DNA from: Paralithodes platypus | Lineage: Eukaryota > Arthropoda > Malacostraca > Decapoda > Lithodidae | Assembly (NCBI GenBank): GCA_032716605.1 | Contig: CM064560.1 | Span: forward strand, 18,521,441 to 18,585,440 | Length of the DNA: 64,000 nt | Direction: 5' to 3' | Shown: positions 10,632-22,158 of the stretch, one piece after another | Position numbering within the stretch: position 1 is the stretch's first letter | Layout of the letters: every line of letters starts with the position of its first letter | The notes under the pieces: model-generated | Database searches by the model: none | What the model was told of the DNA's origin: nothing | Seen by the model: only the letters and a program-made list of their open reading frames with translations | Made by a program: the position numbers and the translations under genes

Positions 10632-11490
10632 TCACTGTCACTGATATTGCTCATTTTCACTCGATACCGTACATTTTATTAGTAATTGAGGTAGGTTATT
10701 GTTATATTAGGCACTGATTATTCGTTATTACAGGTGTTTATTATACTTTGGCCATCAAGTATTGTGTCTTGTGTCACTTTCACTTTGATAAATATGCTTT
10801 AGAGAGTGTCACTGTCACTGATAATGCTCATTTTCACTCGATATCGTACATTTTATTAGTAATTGAGGTAGGTTATTGTTGTTGTTGTTCCCCAAGCTGC
10901 CTGGCCGAACAGCCCCAAGGCCCCGAGCAAGGCCAAGGCCATAACTGAGCGCCCCCACAGAACCCTCTCTGCCTACCACAATAAAGCCTGGGTGACCGAA
11001 GCCACTCCATGGCGGGGAGCTGAGGAGGGTGCGGAAACGCCCGGGAAACCAAAGTCCCACCCAGGGCCCTGTGCCTCTCAGCAATTATGAAGAGAAAGTT
11101 GAGGGGCAAAGGAAAAATGTGACGCTTTGGCTTCCAATCTTGGTAGATTGGGAGGTCAATCCACGGAAAAGACGCCGTCACTTGAGATCTAGGAAATACA
11201 TAAGTAAAAGGAACAGTCGGAGTAAGCTATGGGTATGGCAGAGATCGCTCAGTTCTCACTCTGATAGACCAGCCCATCACCATATGACTAGAACCCAATC
11301 CTCTCAGCATCAGCTAGGAAAGGCCCTAGAAAGCCGCCTTTGGCGGGGGGATAGCTCCCCTATTTCAACCCCTTTTGGGGTTGAGCACCCGCCCGGTAGG
11401 GCGGTAGGTTATTGTTATATTAGGCACTGATTACTCGTTATCACAGGTGTTTATTATACTTTGGCCATCAAATATTAGGTCCTGTGTCAC
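10632..11490. repeat. 177-bp tandem duplication in piggyBac subterminal region (copy 1)
   Basis: Unit one starts near 10632 (TCACTGTCACTGATATTGC) and unit two near 10809 (TCACTGTCACTGATAATGC). The second unit is split by the 522-bp SINE-like insertion and resumes at 11417. Copy 2 of the element has the same duplication at 27306-27650, so it predates the split of the two copies. Confidence 0.8.
10881..11402 (-). mobile_element. SINE-like retroelement, long form, with (GTT)n end
   Basis: Flanked by a perfect 14-bp duplication, GGTAGGTTATTGTT (10867-10880 and 11403-11416). piggyBac copy 2 has the uninterrupted site, giving a direct empty-site control. On the minus strand it ends in (AAC)n; on the plus strand it begins (GTT)n CCCCAAGCTGCC and continues GGCCGAACAGCCCC. 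The opposite end holds small hairpins (AACCCC loop GGGGTT). No convincing protein is encoded. The target duplication and simple repeat tail indicate LINE-type retroposition, so it is classed as SINE-like; its source RNA is unknown. Confidence 0.8.
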
Positions 11491-11742
11491 TTTCACTTAG
11501 TTATATGCTTTGTAAACGTTTTATATACATTTATTGTGTCTTTTTTCACTGATTTATATATTTCTATAGGTTCTAATCATATGAATGTCACTTGGTATAT
11601 ACTGTACATATGTGTCACTTTCACATATTATTATGGTGTAATTGTATTTGTATCAATTTTCTCATAATACATGACTTTTGTATAACAATAAATTGGTTTT
11701 CTTCCACTTTTTGCCTATATATATAGTGCACATATTGTTATT

Positions 11743-14617
11743 TTATTTGGCACTTTCAGTATGATTATTAGAACTCCAGCTTGGAGTGGTAATCAAAGAA
11801 GCACAGAGTGCCACCTTGCACTCCACACACTCCATGGTGGACTTTTTACCTGACCTCGCCCTCACCCTGCTGTTGTAGCCGACATGGCACCGCTTCTGCT
11901 GCGTTCTTCCTGATTCATTCTGAGGCAGGGAACCAAGCCTGTGCCTAATCAAGTATTGAGCACACTGCAAGCGGTCAATAACGGCGGGCCCAGGATGTGC
12001 CACTGCCCTCTGTGGCGTAGCATACTTCTCCAGGAGCTCCGTCAACACATGCTTTTGGAACCTCCGCAGGCTATTGAACTTCATGGGTGTGTTCACATTC
12101 CGAAGCTTGTATATATTGTAGGCATTCAGAACTGACATGTCCACCATATGCAGAAAGAACTTTTTGTACCATCTGCACGAGGTACGCAGGCAGTCAATGA
12201 AGCCTATCTGCATGTCGGACTTGTCCACCAGCCTCATGTTGATATTGTAGTCCAGGACAGCATCGGGCTTGGTCACCCTGGTCTGGGTGCGGCGATCCAC
12301 CTTGCCAGTCTCCACCATTTCCCCCTTGTGGATGGTGGTCAGGAGGTTGACCTTCCGCTGGTCGTGCCAGTGGATAGCCAGAATGGGCCCTGACTTCTTC
12401 TTGAACACATCACCTTTTTTGGTCTTTGGAGGGAAAGGTGGCATGCCCTTCCTTTTCCCTCGTACTGTGCCTACAGTCCCCGTCTTGCGCTCATGCAGGT
12501 ACTGTGAGAGAGTGGGGGACGTGTAATAATTGTCCGTGTAGAGGACGTGATTCTTGTGAAAGTAGCGGTCCATCATGGCTTGCACCACTGCTCCGCCAAA
12601 GCCAATGAGGGGGTCCACAAGCAAGTCCCCTTCCTTCCCGCTGTAGACCAGGAAGTCCAGGACATAGCCAGTTTGGCAGTCGCACAGCACAAAGAATTTT
12701 ATGCCAAAGCGATGTCTTTTTGAGGGGATGTACTGCCGGAAGCTGAGTTTTCCCCGGAACAGCACAAGAGACTCATCAATGACGACCTTGCGGAAGGGCT
12801 TGAAGTAGGAGGTGAAGCGTTCTCTCATCATCTCGTACAACGTCCTAATCTTCCACAGCTTGTCTGGGAGGTGGATGTCAAGGTTGGTGACAAGATGGAG
12901 CGCTGCGAGGATATCAAGGTACCGGTCGCGAGACATATATTTCCCGAAGGCAGGGGTGGATATGAGATCATTGGTGATCCAATAGTCAGGCAACCTATGC
13001 TTCTTGACATGAGGCATTAGCATGGTGAGTGCCAGGAACACCATGAACTCTTTATGAGTCACTGGGGTCCACTGCCTCATGTGGCCCTTGGTCACCTTGC
13101 CCAAAAAGTGGACCTGGTATTGGTGCTGCTTATTTGTCTCTTTGACAACATAGCCTACCACCTCCTCATCAAAGAAGGCCTCAAATAGTTCGTGTGGTGG
13201 AGCATTGGGGCCTGCAGGAAAATTGGGGGTAATGCCTGAACCCTCCAGTACCTCATCAAAAGCTGGCACATCAGGGTTGTATCCATCCCCATCAACTACG
13301 TCTTGCCACTGAAAAACGTAGAATGGGTTTAGTCTACGCTGACGAGGAGCTCCAGCTGGTGGCCCAGCACGCCCACGGCCAACTCGGGAGGCGCGCGCCC
13401 TAGGGCGGCGAGGGCGGCGGTCAGGGCGTCGGCCAGCACGACGGGCAGCACGACGCCGGGCCAAGCGGATGGGTCTAGGGCTGTCGATGTCCATATAGTC
13501 ATCGTCAGAGTGGTCATCTTGCCCTGACGGTGGACCTATGTAATCATGGCCAGAGTCTTCAGAGAGGTGCCCTTCATCATCAGTGGCCCCCACATAATCT
13601 GGCGGGGAACGAGTGATGCGTGGGCGAGGTGAGGAAGGAGTGGCAGGTGAGGCTATGTCACCCCGAGGTCCTGGGCTCCTTGGCCGGCGACGAGTGACAG
13701 AAATTAATTCTTCACTGTCACTAGGCCCAGGTATTGGTGATGCGAGCTCAAAGACTTCTTCAGGAAGACATGTTGAAGGCGGGAGAGGTGGGGAGGACCG
13801 TGGGGAAAGTTGCGGGGGCGTATGGCTGGGGCCGGCAGGGGTGGACGCCGCGGGAGCCTCGAACTAAACTCTCTTATTTTTCTTTATTTTTTTGGTATAT
13901 TTCCTGCCTTTCCCCTTTTCGGCAGCAGTATGTCTCCTGTCGGGGGACCTAGGAGGCAAATAGGCCGAAAGTGGGGGGTCCTCAACCCTTGGCAATGGTG
14001 GGGGTGGTGGGGAAGAATGCGGGGCACCCGGGTCATCCGGGTCATCTTGGGTGGCGTGGGTAGATAAGGGAGACAATGGCGGGCGAGAAGGGTCACCATG
14101 CTCACCCTCACCAAGTATTTTGGCTTGTTCCCTAGCTGCCGCGGCCGCCTTTTCAAGTATTTTCTGCTTATATAAGTGTAGCTTGAAAGGCGATTTACCT
14201 GGGGAAGGGCTTGGCGTCGTGTCACTTATGCGAAATTTGGTGAGTGACCTTGAACTCTCCCACTCACTCACTCTCTCAAGTTCACTGTCTTTAGGTAAAC
14301 CAGCTTCCTCAACAACTGGTACATCACCTTCATCACTCTCATCACTGTCATGTTCTCTCGCAAATCCCAGGAATTGCTCTTCTTTGTCACTCATGGCCAT
14401 AATCACTCGACTTATAATTACTGGAGTCGTCACTGACTTCATCATCAACATTATGCTTGGCATCAGCTCGCTCATAAAGTCTCAATGTCGTCTCAATACC
14501 TCCGGGAGATAACACATTTAGGCGATGGCGTCGGGGTAAGGCGCGACGAACTAGCACGGGCGTCGTAGGAAGCACGGTATCGGACACAGCGGAATCACTA
14601 TTTGGCATACTGTCCAT
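11743..14617 (-). pseudogene. piggyBac transposase, copy 1, interrupted
   Basis: Start ATG at 14617, acidic Ser-rich N-terminus, then the DDE transposase core. Catalytic aspartates are visible: VIDESLVLFRGKLSFRQY (Asp codon 12775-12777), YTDNYYTS (12532-12534) and LVDKSDMQ (12223-12225). The C-terminal Cys-rich finger is damaged (one Cys replaced by Gly and a frameshift in the last 25 residues). Other lesions are a frameshift near 14420 and a TAG at 13864-13866 where copy 2 has Leu. From that TAG to 11743 the frame is continuous. The enzyme would cut and paste the element at TTAA sites. Confidence 0.9.
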
Positions 14618-14814
14618 GATGGCGTCGGGGTAGATACTGTTGCTGTGGCATAGTTTACGCCTGGTGGCGCCACCTACCGTCCCACGATACCAAAAATTTA
14701 CGCGCGGCATTCGAAAGCACGCACGCAAGCAATGGGCGTTCAAGAGCCCTTCCGGGTTGCGCGGGCCGAGGTTGTTATGGGCGTTCAAGAGCCCTTCCGG
14801 GGTGGAGGGGTTAA

Positions 14815-15305
14815 CAACCCTCAGCATCCCTTACATGGGGTTCTGCCTGGGCCCTATGTCCGGGCTCGTGCAACTAAATTCACAAGCAATCTTAATGATC
14901 TTGCCATGAGCCATGTTAATTTTTCTACTACACAGTTTTCACGGTGTTTTGTGCCGGCCATGGTTGACTTGTGGAATAAGTTGCCAAATGAGCTAGTCAA
15001 TTCAGCTCATATCTCCATTTTTAAGTCTAGAGTTAATGCTTTTTTGCAGCATTAATTCTAATTTTTAAACTTATTTTATTCTATTTTATGTATTATATTT
15101 ATATTTGATATCCTCCACTGCATAATATGTTATCTGTGTTTAATATGTGTATATGTACAGTACAGTATACAGTATATGTTTTTATTTTTTCCTAAGTTGC
15201 CGTAGTCTCTCTCCAGTGCCTCCGGGTGTTTTGTGTGGATTCATCTTGATAGTGTTTTTGCACCCTGGTTGGAGACTTCGGCATCTCATATAATAATAAT
15301 AATTT
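14815..15305 (+). pseudogene. Jockey/CR1-group LINE C-terminus, part 2, and 3' tail
   Basis: Continues the LINE of 9797-10218 after piggyBac copy 1: HGVLPGPYVRARATKF, then FSRCFVPAMVDLWNKLPNE and a stop at 15053-15055. A 3' untranslated region follows and ends in an (ATA)n tail at about 15291-15303. The LW(N)LP block is the usual end of Jockey/CR1/I-group polymerase proteins. Confidence 0.8.
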
Positions 15306-16112
15306 AGTAAGCACTGCTTTAATTTATATTTATACCGGTAAGTTACAAATTAACATTTAGTAAAGTTTCTACCAGCTATCATCATATACAGTACAGTAAA
15401 ATCTTGTTGTAGCACAATTGAGTCTGGTATGGTGAATGCTGCAGGGATATTTTGTTGAGTCTTGCTGTTAGCACTGCCAGAATCAGCTGCAGTAATGACA
15501 TGGTTGGGCAGTGTTATGACAGGACTTTATTGTAGGCTACTACAACTACTGAAAGACAACTCTGTATTAGCCATTACAATGTGATGGAAAATGTTAAACC
15601 ATTGTACAGTATGTATAACATATAATAATTTACTAACCCTATGTAGTAAATGCTCTCAGTCGTGGATAAGTTATAGAGCTAATATTTCCCCTCCCCCCCT
15701 CTTCTCCCCTTCTCAATTATCCGGTATTTTCCCTATTATTCCCGATATTTATCAAGTATTTTTGCGTGAGGACGGCTGGGAGAGAGAGGGGAGTCTTTCT
15801 CCGACCCTCTAGCCAGTCTGAGGCATCCCCTAATCTCTCTGTAGCATACGAGGCATGAGAGAGGAAGGAGGTATGTCTCTCCGGTCCTGGTGAGATTACG
15901 ACCGCAGGGCTAAAATATAAGTTTTTCACCAGCCAATTGCTGTTACCACTTGTTTTATTGCTTTTTAATGTTCATATGTTCATGTTAAAAGTAAAATAGG
16001 CACATATGGAGAAGTAATTATGTTATTTATGGTAAATATGACTATTTTCGTCAGAAATGAAGCAAATACCTTCGCCTGGCGGGACCTTTGAAATACTATG
16101 GCTTCGCCGTTC
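15306..16112. other. Non-coding intronic stretch
   Basis: No gene seen. 15420-15570 is a diverged relative of 8850-8985 (shared TTGTTGA, CTGTTAGCA, GGACTTTATTGTA-type blocks), so it is an old repeat of unknown class. Confidence 0.4.
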
Positions 16113-16215
16113 TTGAGTTGTTGTTGTTGTTGTTGTTGTTGTTCCCCAAGCTGCCTGGCCGAACAGCCCCGAGTCCCTGAGAAAGGCCATGGCCACGATC
16201 GGGCTTTGAGTTAAC
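16113..16215 (-). mobile_element. SINE-like (GTT)n repeat, short fragment
   Basis: A (GTT)n run at 16117-16142 is followed by CCCCAAGCTGCCTGGCCGAA and the short-form variant GGCCATGGCCACGATCGG. Same family as 10881-11402, 40894-41024, 48142-48300 and 55773-56258. Target-site copies were not found. Confidence 0.7.
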
Positions 16216-16652
16216 CCGATAAGCGTCTGTCAAGTACAGTACAGTATATCAACTTGTGATTTCGCTGGTGTCGGGTAATTTTTCATTTTTATTTAATTGC
16301 AGAAATGCAATTATATCTTCTGAAACCATGAAAAAATGAATAAATGTGCTCACCAGATCCTGGAAAGTGTAGACAAGGGCCCCGTAGGTTGCGCTAGGCC
16401 AGGTATGTGCATAATTTGCTTGTCTTTGCTTCTTACTCACTTTATTCACTTCTCTCAACACCTTCTGCGTGGTAGACCTAACTCTCTCTGCTCTTTCATC
16501 TATTTCTATGTCCTTCTCTATCTGTTTTTCGCTCTCCGTGAGGCTGACGCACGTCCTTTCACTACTACAACCAGATCAATACTGAAGTGTTGATTATCTG
16601 GCCTTCCTCTGTGTACTTACACTAGTTGTATTTGCGGGAGTGAGCATGCTCG

Positions 16653-17850
16653 TTAATTCCCGCCTCCTAAGATATGTTTGTCATACCGTGCTTTGAGACT
16701 ATGCACTGATGGTGCAGACACTACTTCGGCTGGCAATTTGTTCCACCCTCTAATCGAGTTGGTAGGAAATCTTTTACTTTTCAGATCAGATTTACTATTA
16801 GGCACTTTCAGTTTGTAGCTGTGACCTCTTGTTCTCTCCCCTCCATCCCTCTCTATGAAGTTTTCTTGGTCGATTTTGTCAATACCTCTAAGTCTAACAC
16901 ATTTGTATATCTGAATTTGCTGTCCTCGTTTCCTTCTCTGTTCCAGTGTAGGTAGATTCAATCTCTCGAGCCTCTCTTGGTACTCCAAATTTTCCAAACC
17001 TGGGATCATCCTTGTAGCTGCTCTCTGTACCCTCTCAATTTTGTGGATATGTTTCTTCATGTGAGGGGACCACACTACAGATGCATATTCCATCCTGGGT
17101 CTTATTATTGCCGTTATTATTTGTTTCATGGTGTTTTCATTAAGATAATTGAAAGACATCCTGATATTTGCCAATAGTGCTAGTGATTCTCTCATTATCT
17201 TATTTACGTGGCTTTCTGGAGACATGTTATCCTTAAATTCTATCCCCAAGTATTTTTCTTTTTCTGCTTTGGGAATCACTTCGTTTCCTAGTTTATAATC
17301 TTTTCTAGGTCTGTACTTGCTTTTACCCATTTCTAGAGTCTTACATTTCCCTGCATTGAACTCCATATTCCATTTGATGCTCCATTCATGGATCTTTTGC
17401 AAATCTGCTTGGAGTTCAAGGCAATCCTCCTGGGTTCTGATCGTTTTAAGCAGCTTAGCATCGTCCGCAAACATGCTCATGTAGCTTGTTAGTCCCTCAG
17501 GTAAGTCATTTACAAATATTAGAAACATGATTGGGGCTAGGACAGATCCTTGTGGTACTCCACTCGTAATTTGAGTCCAGTTTGACAATTTCCCCCTTTC
17601 TGTTGTTCTCATCTGTCTTCCGCTAAGGTAGTTTGTCTCCTACTTTTCCCTCATGTTTTAATTTCCACAGCAATCTCTTGTGTGGAACTTTGTCAAATGC
17701 CTTTTTAAAGTCTAGGTAGGCACAGTCTACCCATCCTTCCCTCTGGTCCACTGTGTCTATTACTCTAGAGTAAAAACTCAACAAGTTGCTTACACATGAT
17801 CTGCCTCCTCTGAATTCAAATTGTCGGTCAATAATTAATCTTTTGGATTC
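16653..17850 (-). pseudogene. LINE A reverse transcriptase, 3' segment
   Basis: Encodes a CR1-type polymerase C-terminal half. SGVPQGSVLAPIMFLIFVND and the catalytic FADD (SMFADDAKLL) are present, followed by EYASVVWSPHMKKHIHK, RVQRAATRMIPGLENL and GWNKLPAEVVSAPSVHS. One frame is open from about 17612 to 16653; upstream to 17850 is in another frame (frameshift near 17630). The element is then interrupted by the TA-flanked transposon and resumes at 22159. A 3' untranslated end follows to about 16610. Confidence 0.85.
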
Positions 17851-18850
17851 CAGGTACCGTAATATGGGGTAACTTCGGACATTTATCGATGTTTTTTAAC
17901 AATTGCTCCTGAGTGTAAACACATTATAGAGATTTAACTAGGTCAAGTGATGTATGGTGATAGTGCGCCGTAATCCAGGAAGCCTCCTAAAATTATCCCC
18001 CATAATAAGAGCGCTATCCTTATCCTAAATGATGTCCGAAGTTTGCTTGAAAAGTTGAAAACTTCGGACATGTATGGATAACTTCGGACATAGGTGATTT
18101 CTTATGGAAAATGATTGCCAAGAAAGCTGGGCTAACTCCGGACAAACGGAGGAGAACTTCGGACGTACGTTCGTGGCTTTATTTAATTCATTTTTCGGCT
18201 CCTACTATTTTATATGAATATTTTATTATTGCTGCTTATTCCTGTCTGATGTTTAAGTGGAAAATGCACAGTCAATACTTTTAGGCCTGTATAATCAGTA
18301 CAGGAGGGGGATATATACGATGTTTAACATATATTCTGTTTGGATCTGTTCTCGTTAGGCATTGAGCTCACTCTTAGAAAATATTGAGCAGGAAAAATAA
18401 CCAATGCTGTCTAATCAATAAATCGAAAATTAACTAGGCCTAGTGAAAATATATAGGTATATATACTATATCACTGCATATACACTTTTATGAATTTGAG
18501 CATTTTTATAGGTATAACGTATTTGTTAGAGTTTCTTTCGGCAGATAAAAAAAAATTGGACAAGATATATGCCTCTCCTAATTTATATATATATCCAGAA
18601 TTATCCGAAATACATAAATCGGTTAGCATATTATCATATTTTTATGGGTTTTTGGACTCAGAGAATGATTATTTGATCTTTTACCACCATGTTCATGATG
18701 GACAAGTATTATGAATGATTTTCATAGGGCAAATAATAACAAACAATTGTTTTGTTCCATGTCCGAAGTTAGCAATTTTTTTTTTAAATACACAATCGGC
18801 TAAATGATAGTGTTCTAGCTAGAGCGTTATACAAGTGTAACAAATTTCCT

Positions 18851-19960
18851 ATGCCTATGACAGAGTGGATAGAGAAGGTTTGTGGAAAGTACTTAGAATA
18901 TACGGAGTAGAGGGCAAGTTGCTGAAAGCAGTGAAGAGCATGTATGAGGGTGCAAAGGCGGCAGTACGTGTGGAGAGTGAGCAGAGCGAGTTCTTTGACC
19001 TGAATGTTGGTTTGAAACAGGGGTGTGTGATGTCCCCGTTGTTGTTTACTGTATATATGGTTGGAGTCATGAAAGAAATACTATCAAGAGCAGTGGATGT
19101 TGGTGTATCGCTGAAAAGGGAGTTGAATTGAGTGGAAGCTACCTATACTGCTGTTTGCGGATGATACAGTTCTGATGAGTGATAATGAATGGGAGTTGCA
19201 GGGTCTGGTAAATGAGTTTAGAACAGTGTGCGACAAACGGAATTTGAAGGTAAATACGGGAAAGAGCAAGGCTATGGTCTTCGAAAGGGGTGAAGTCACA
19301 GAGTGTGAGGTGAAGCTGAACGGTCAGGCTATGGAGATCGTCAACTCTTTTAAGTATCTGGGCAGTGTGTTGAGTAAAGATGGGACTATGGATGAAGAGG
19401 TGCGGGAGAGGGTACAACAGGGGAAGAGGGTTGTAGGAACTCTAAAAGCAGTAACAAGAAATAGGGTGGTCAGTATGGAAGTGAAGAAGTCCTTGCATGA
19501 CAGTGTGGTAATCCCGACACTGACTTACGGAAGCGAAGCATGGACGTTGGTTGAGAGACTCAGACCAAGAGTGAGAGCAGTGGAAATGAATTACTTAAGG
19601 AGTGCGTGCGGAGTTACATGGAGGGATAGACAGACTAATGAGGAAGTAAGAAGGAGGTGTGGTGTGGAGGTAGATGTGCTGGAAAGTGTGAAAAGGAACA
19701 ACTTGAGATGGTTCGGCCATATGGAACGTATGGAAAGCGAGAGAATGACTAAGAGGGTGTACGAGAGCGAGGTGGAGGGACAGAGGGGGAGAGGTAGACC
19801 GAATATGAGGTGGAAGGATGGAGTGAGGAACTACATGAACGAAGGCGGTGCTGGTTGGGGGGAGGGGCGTCGACTGACTGGGGACAGAGGTGCATGGGGG
19901 CGGTTCGTTCGTGGCCACCCCTTCGGGGATCACGGCATCAGGCAATAGATAGATAGATAG
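18851..19960 (+). mobile_element. RTE-like LINE, 5'-truncated, copy 1
   Basis: Flanked by a perfect 12-bp duplication AACAAATTTCCT (18839-18850 and 19961-19972). It starts inside the polymerase palm (VDREGLWKVLRIYGVEGK, then LKQGCVMSPLLF). One frame ends near 19128; the next (19175-19948) holds FKYLGSVLSKDGTMDEEV, YGSEAWTLVERLRPRVRAV, LRWFGHMERMESERM and GRGRPNMRW. The 3' tail is (ATAG)n. A frameshift near 19125 falls just before the catalytic box (LLFADDTV), which is read in another frame. Confidence 0.9.
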
Positions 19961-20127
19961 AACAAATTTCCTTTGGTGGATGTTGTCTCTGGTAATGTTA
20001 CTACAAAATTATATCAGTCACAACATCATTCATACAAACAAATTTCTTCAGGGCGATAGAAGTTTGGCAGGGTAGCGAAAAAAGTACATATTTTCGTCAT
20101 ACAGTATATACAGTATATAATATTTTT

Positions 20128-21975
20128 ACTTAGTGAAGGAAAGTAAGAGAAGAGTAGATGAGGAATTTGGAAGGAATCTGAGTGTAAAATGGAGGGAGAG
20201 TAAGAAACTGTTCTGGAAAGAAGTCAAGAAAGTTAGGGAAGGTAGCAAGGGAAACAGTAAGGGTGTGAAAGATAAGAATGGGAGAATGCTAGCCGAGAAG
20301 CAAGAGAGAGTCGAAAGATGGAGGGAGTACTTCAGTGAGTTGCTAAATGAAAGGAATGAAGAGCCAGCAAACATAGCTGGATATGGTATGGGAGGGAGAA
20401 GAAGAGAAGTAGTGGAGGAGGAGGTGGGGATCAGGAGGTCAGAAGTATGGGAAGCCATGAAAAGAGTGAAGTTGGGGAAAGCACCAGGAACAGATGGAGT
20501 GTGGGGAAATGTTGAGGTATGGTGGTGAGATAGTGATAGAATGGGTATGGAAAATGTGCAAACTAGCATGGGAGAAGGGGAGTGCACCCGATGACTGGAA
20601 GACTGGCATAATAGTCCCCCTATATAAGGCAAAGGGAAAGAGGAGTGTGTGGTAACCACCGAGGAATATGTCTTCTAAGCGTAGTAGGGAAGGTATACAG
20701 TAGGGTAGTGATTGAGAGAGTGAGAGTGAGAACGGAGATATGGATAGGCGACGAGCAGGGAGGTTTTAGGAAGGAAAGAGGATGTGTAGATCAGATTTTT
20801 ACCTGAATTGTGTTGTGGAGAAGTATCTGGAGAAGAAACAAAAGGTGTATGTTGCCTTTATGGACTTGGAGAAGGCCTATGACAGAGTGGATAGAGAAGG
20901 TTTGTGGAAAGTACTTAGAATATACGGAGTAGAGGGCAAGTTGCTGAAAGCAGTGAAGAGCATGTATGAGGGTGCAAAGGCGGCAGTACGTGTGGAGAGT
21001 GAGCAGAGCGAGTTCTTTGACCTGAATGTTGGTTTGAAACAGGGGTGTGTGATGTCCCCGTGGTTGTTTACTGTATATATGGATGGAGTTATGAAAGAAA
21101 TACTATCAAGAGCAGTGGATGTTGGTGTATCGCTGAAAAGGGAGGGAATTGAGTGGAAGCTACCTATACTGCTGTTTGCGGATGATACAGTTCTGATGAG
21201 TGATAATGAATGGGAGTTGCAGGGTCTGGTAAATGAGTTTGGAACTGTGCGAAAAACGGAATTTGAAGGTAAATACGGGGAAGAGCAAGGTTATGGTCTT
21301 CGAAAGGGGTGAAGTCACAGAGTGTGAGGTGAAGCTGAACGGTCAGGCTATGGAGATCGTCAACTCTTTTAAGTATCTGGGCAGTGTGTTGAGTAAAGAT
21401 GGGACTATGGATGAAGAGGTGCGGGAGAGGGTACAACAGGGGAAGAGGGTTGTAGGAACGCTAAAAGCAGTAACAAGAAATAGGGTGGTCAGTATGGAAG
21501 TGAAGAAGTCCTTGCATGACAGTGTGGTAATCCGACACTGACTTACGGAAGCGAAGCATGGACGTTGGTTGAGAGACTCAGACCAAGAGTGAGAGCAGTG
21601 GAAATGAATTACTTAAGGAGGGCGTGCGGAGTTACATGGAGGGATAGACAGACTAATGAGGAAGTAAGAAGGAGGTGTGGTGTGGAGGTAGATGTGCTGG
21701 AAAGTGTGAAAAGGAACAACTTGAGATGGTTCGGCCATATGGAACGTATGGAAAGCGAGAGAATGACTAAGAGGGTGTACGAGAGCGAGGTGGAGGGACA
21801 GAGGGGGGAGAGGTAGACCGAATATGAGGTGGAAGGATGGAGTGAGGAAGTACATGAACGAAGGCGGTGCTGGTTGGGGGGAGGGGCGTCGACTGACTGG
21901 GGACAGAGGTGCATGGGGGCGGTTCGTTCGTGGCCACCCCTTCGGGGATCACGGCGTCAGGCAATAGATAGATAG
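20128..21975 (+). mobile_element. RTE-like LINE, 5'-truncated, copy 2
   Basis: Same family as 18851-19960, nearly identical where they overlap, but extending further upstream: linker (VKWRESKKLFWKEVKKV), MKRVKLGKAPGTDG, MDLEKAYDRVDREGLWK, LLFADDTVLMSDNEW. Flanking duplication is ATAATATTTTT (20117-20127 and 21976-21986). The tail is (ATAG)n. Frameshifts fall near 20520, 21250, 21530 and 21810, so the copy is dead. The near identity of three copies in this window suggests recent activity of the family. Confidence 0.9.
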
Positions 21976-22158
21976 ATAATATTTTTTTAGTGTACATATA
22001 CTCATGTCAGTTTCCTAGGACTTTTACATGCTCTTCCTTTGCCATTTCTCTAAACGGACCCCACAAAAAAACCAATATATAATGACAATGTCTAATTACT
22101 TATTATCGCCGATGTCCGAAGTTATCACCGCAGTACGAAGTTACCCCACTTTACGGTA

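Larger units (their letters stand above)
10219..14810 (-). mobile_element. piggyBac-like DNA transposon, copy 1 (4592 bp)
   Basis: Flanked by TTAA on both sides (10215-10218 and 14811-14814), the piggyBac target. The ends are inverted repeats: CCCTCCAGCCCCGGGG on the left and, read inward, CCCCTCCACCCCGGAAG on the right. The transposase is on the minus strand. Next to the right end a 22-bp subterminal repeat (GGGCGTTCAAGAGCCCTTCC core) occurs twice (14731-14753 and 14779-14801). The left subterminal region carries a 177-bp tandem duplication interrupted by a SINE-like insert. The same architecture is seen in copy 2. Nonautonomous because the transposase is broken. Confidence 0.92.
17857..22156. 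mobile_element. TA-flanked DNA transposon, Tc1/mariner or pogo-like, nonautonomous
   Basis: The ends are inverted repeats: CCGTAATATGGGGTAACTTC at the left and CCGTAAAGTGGGGTAACTTC read inward from the right, with TA on each side (17855-17856 and 22157-22158). Removing the element plus one TA joins the LINE A frame as WVNYLESKR, confirming the boundary. The 1.3 kb of its own sequence repeats AACTTCGGAC many times in both orientations (for example near 18060, 18080, 18160 and 18760) and encodes no recognisable transposase. Two RTE-like LINEs are nested inside. Superfamily is inferred from the TA duplication only. Confidence 0.8.

Noticed and set aside
11029..11430. 133-codon open frame across the SINE-like insert
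   Set aside because: It crosses an insertion boundary and is not preserved in the second copy.
20126..20659. Minus-strand open frames over the RTE-like copies
   Set aside because: They are antisense shadows of the polymerase frame with low-complexity Ser/Leu/Pro composition.
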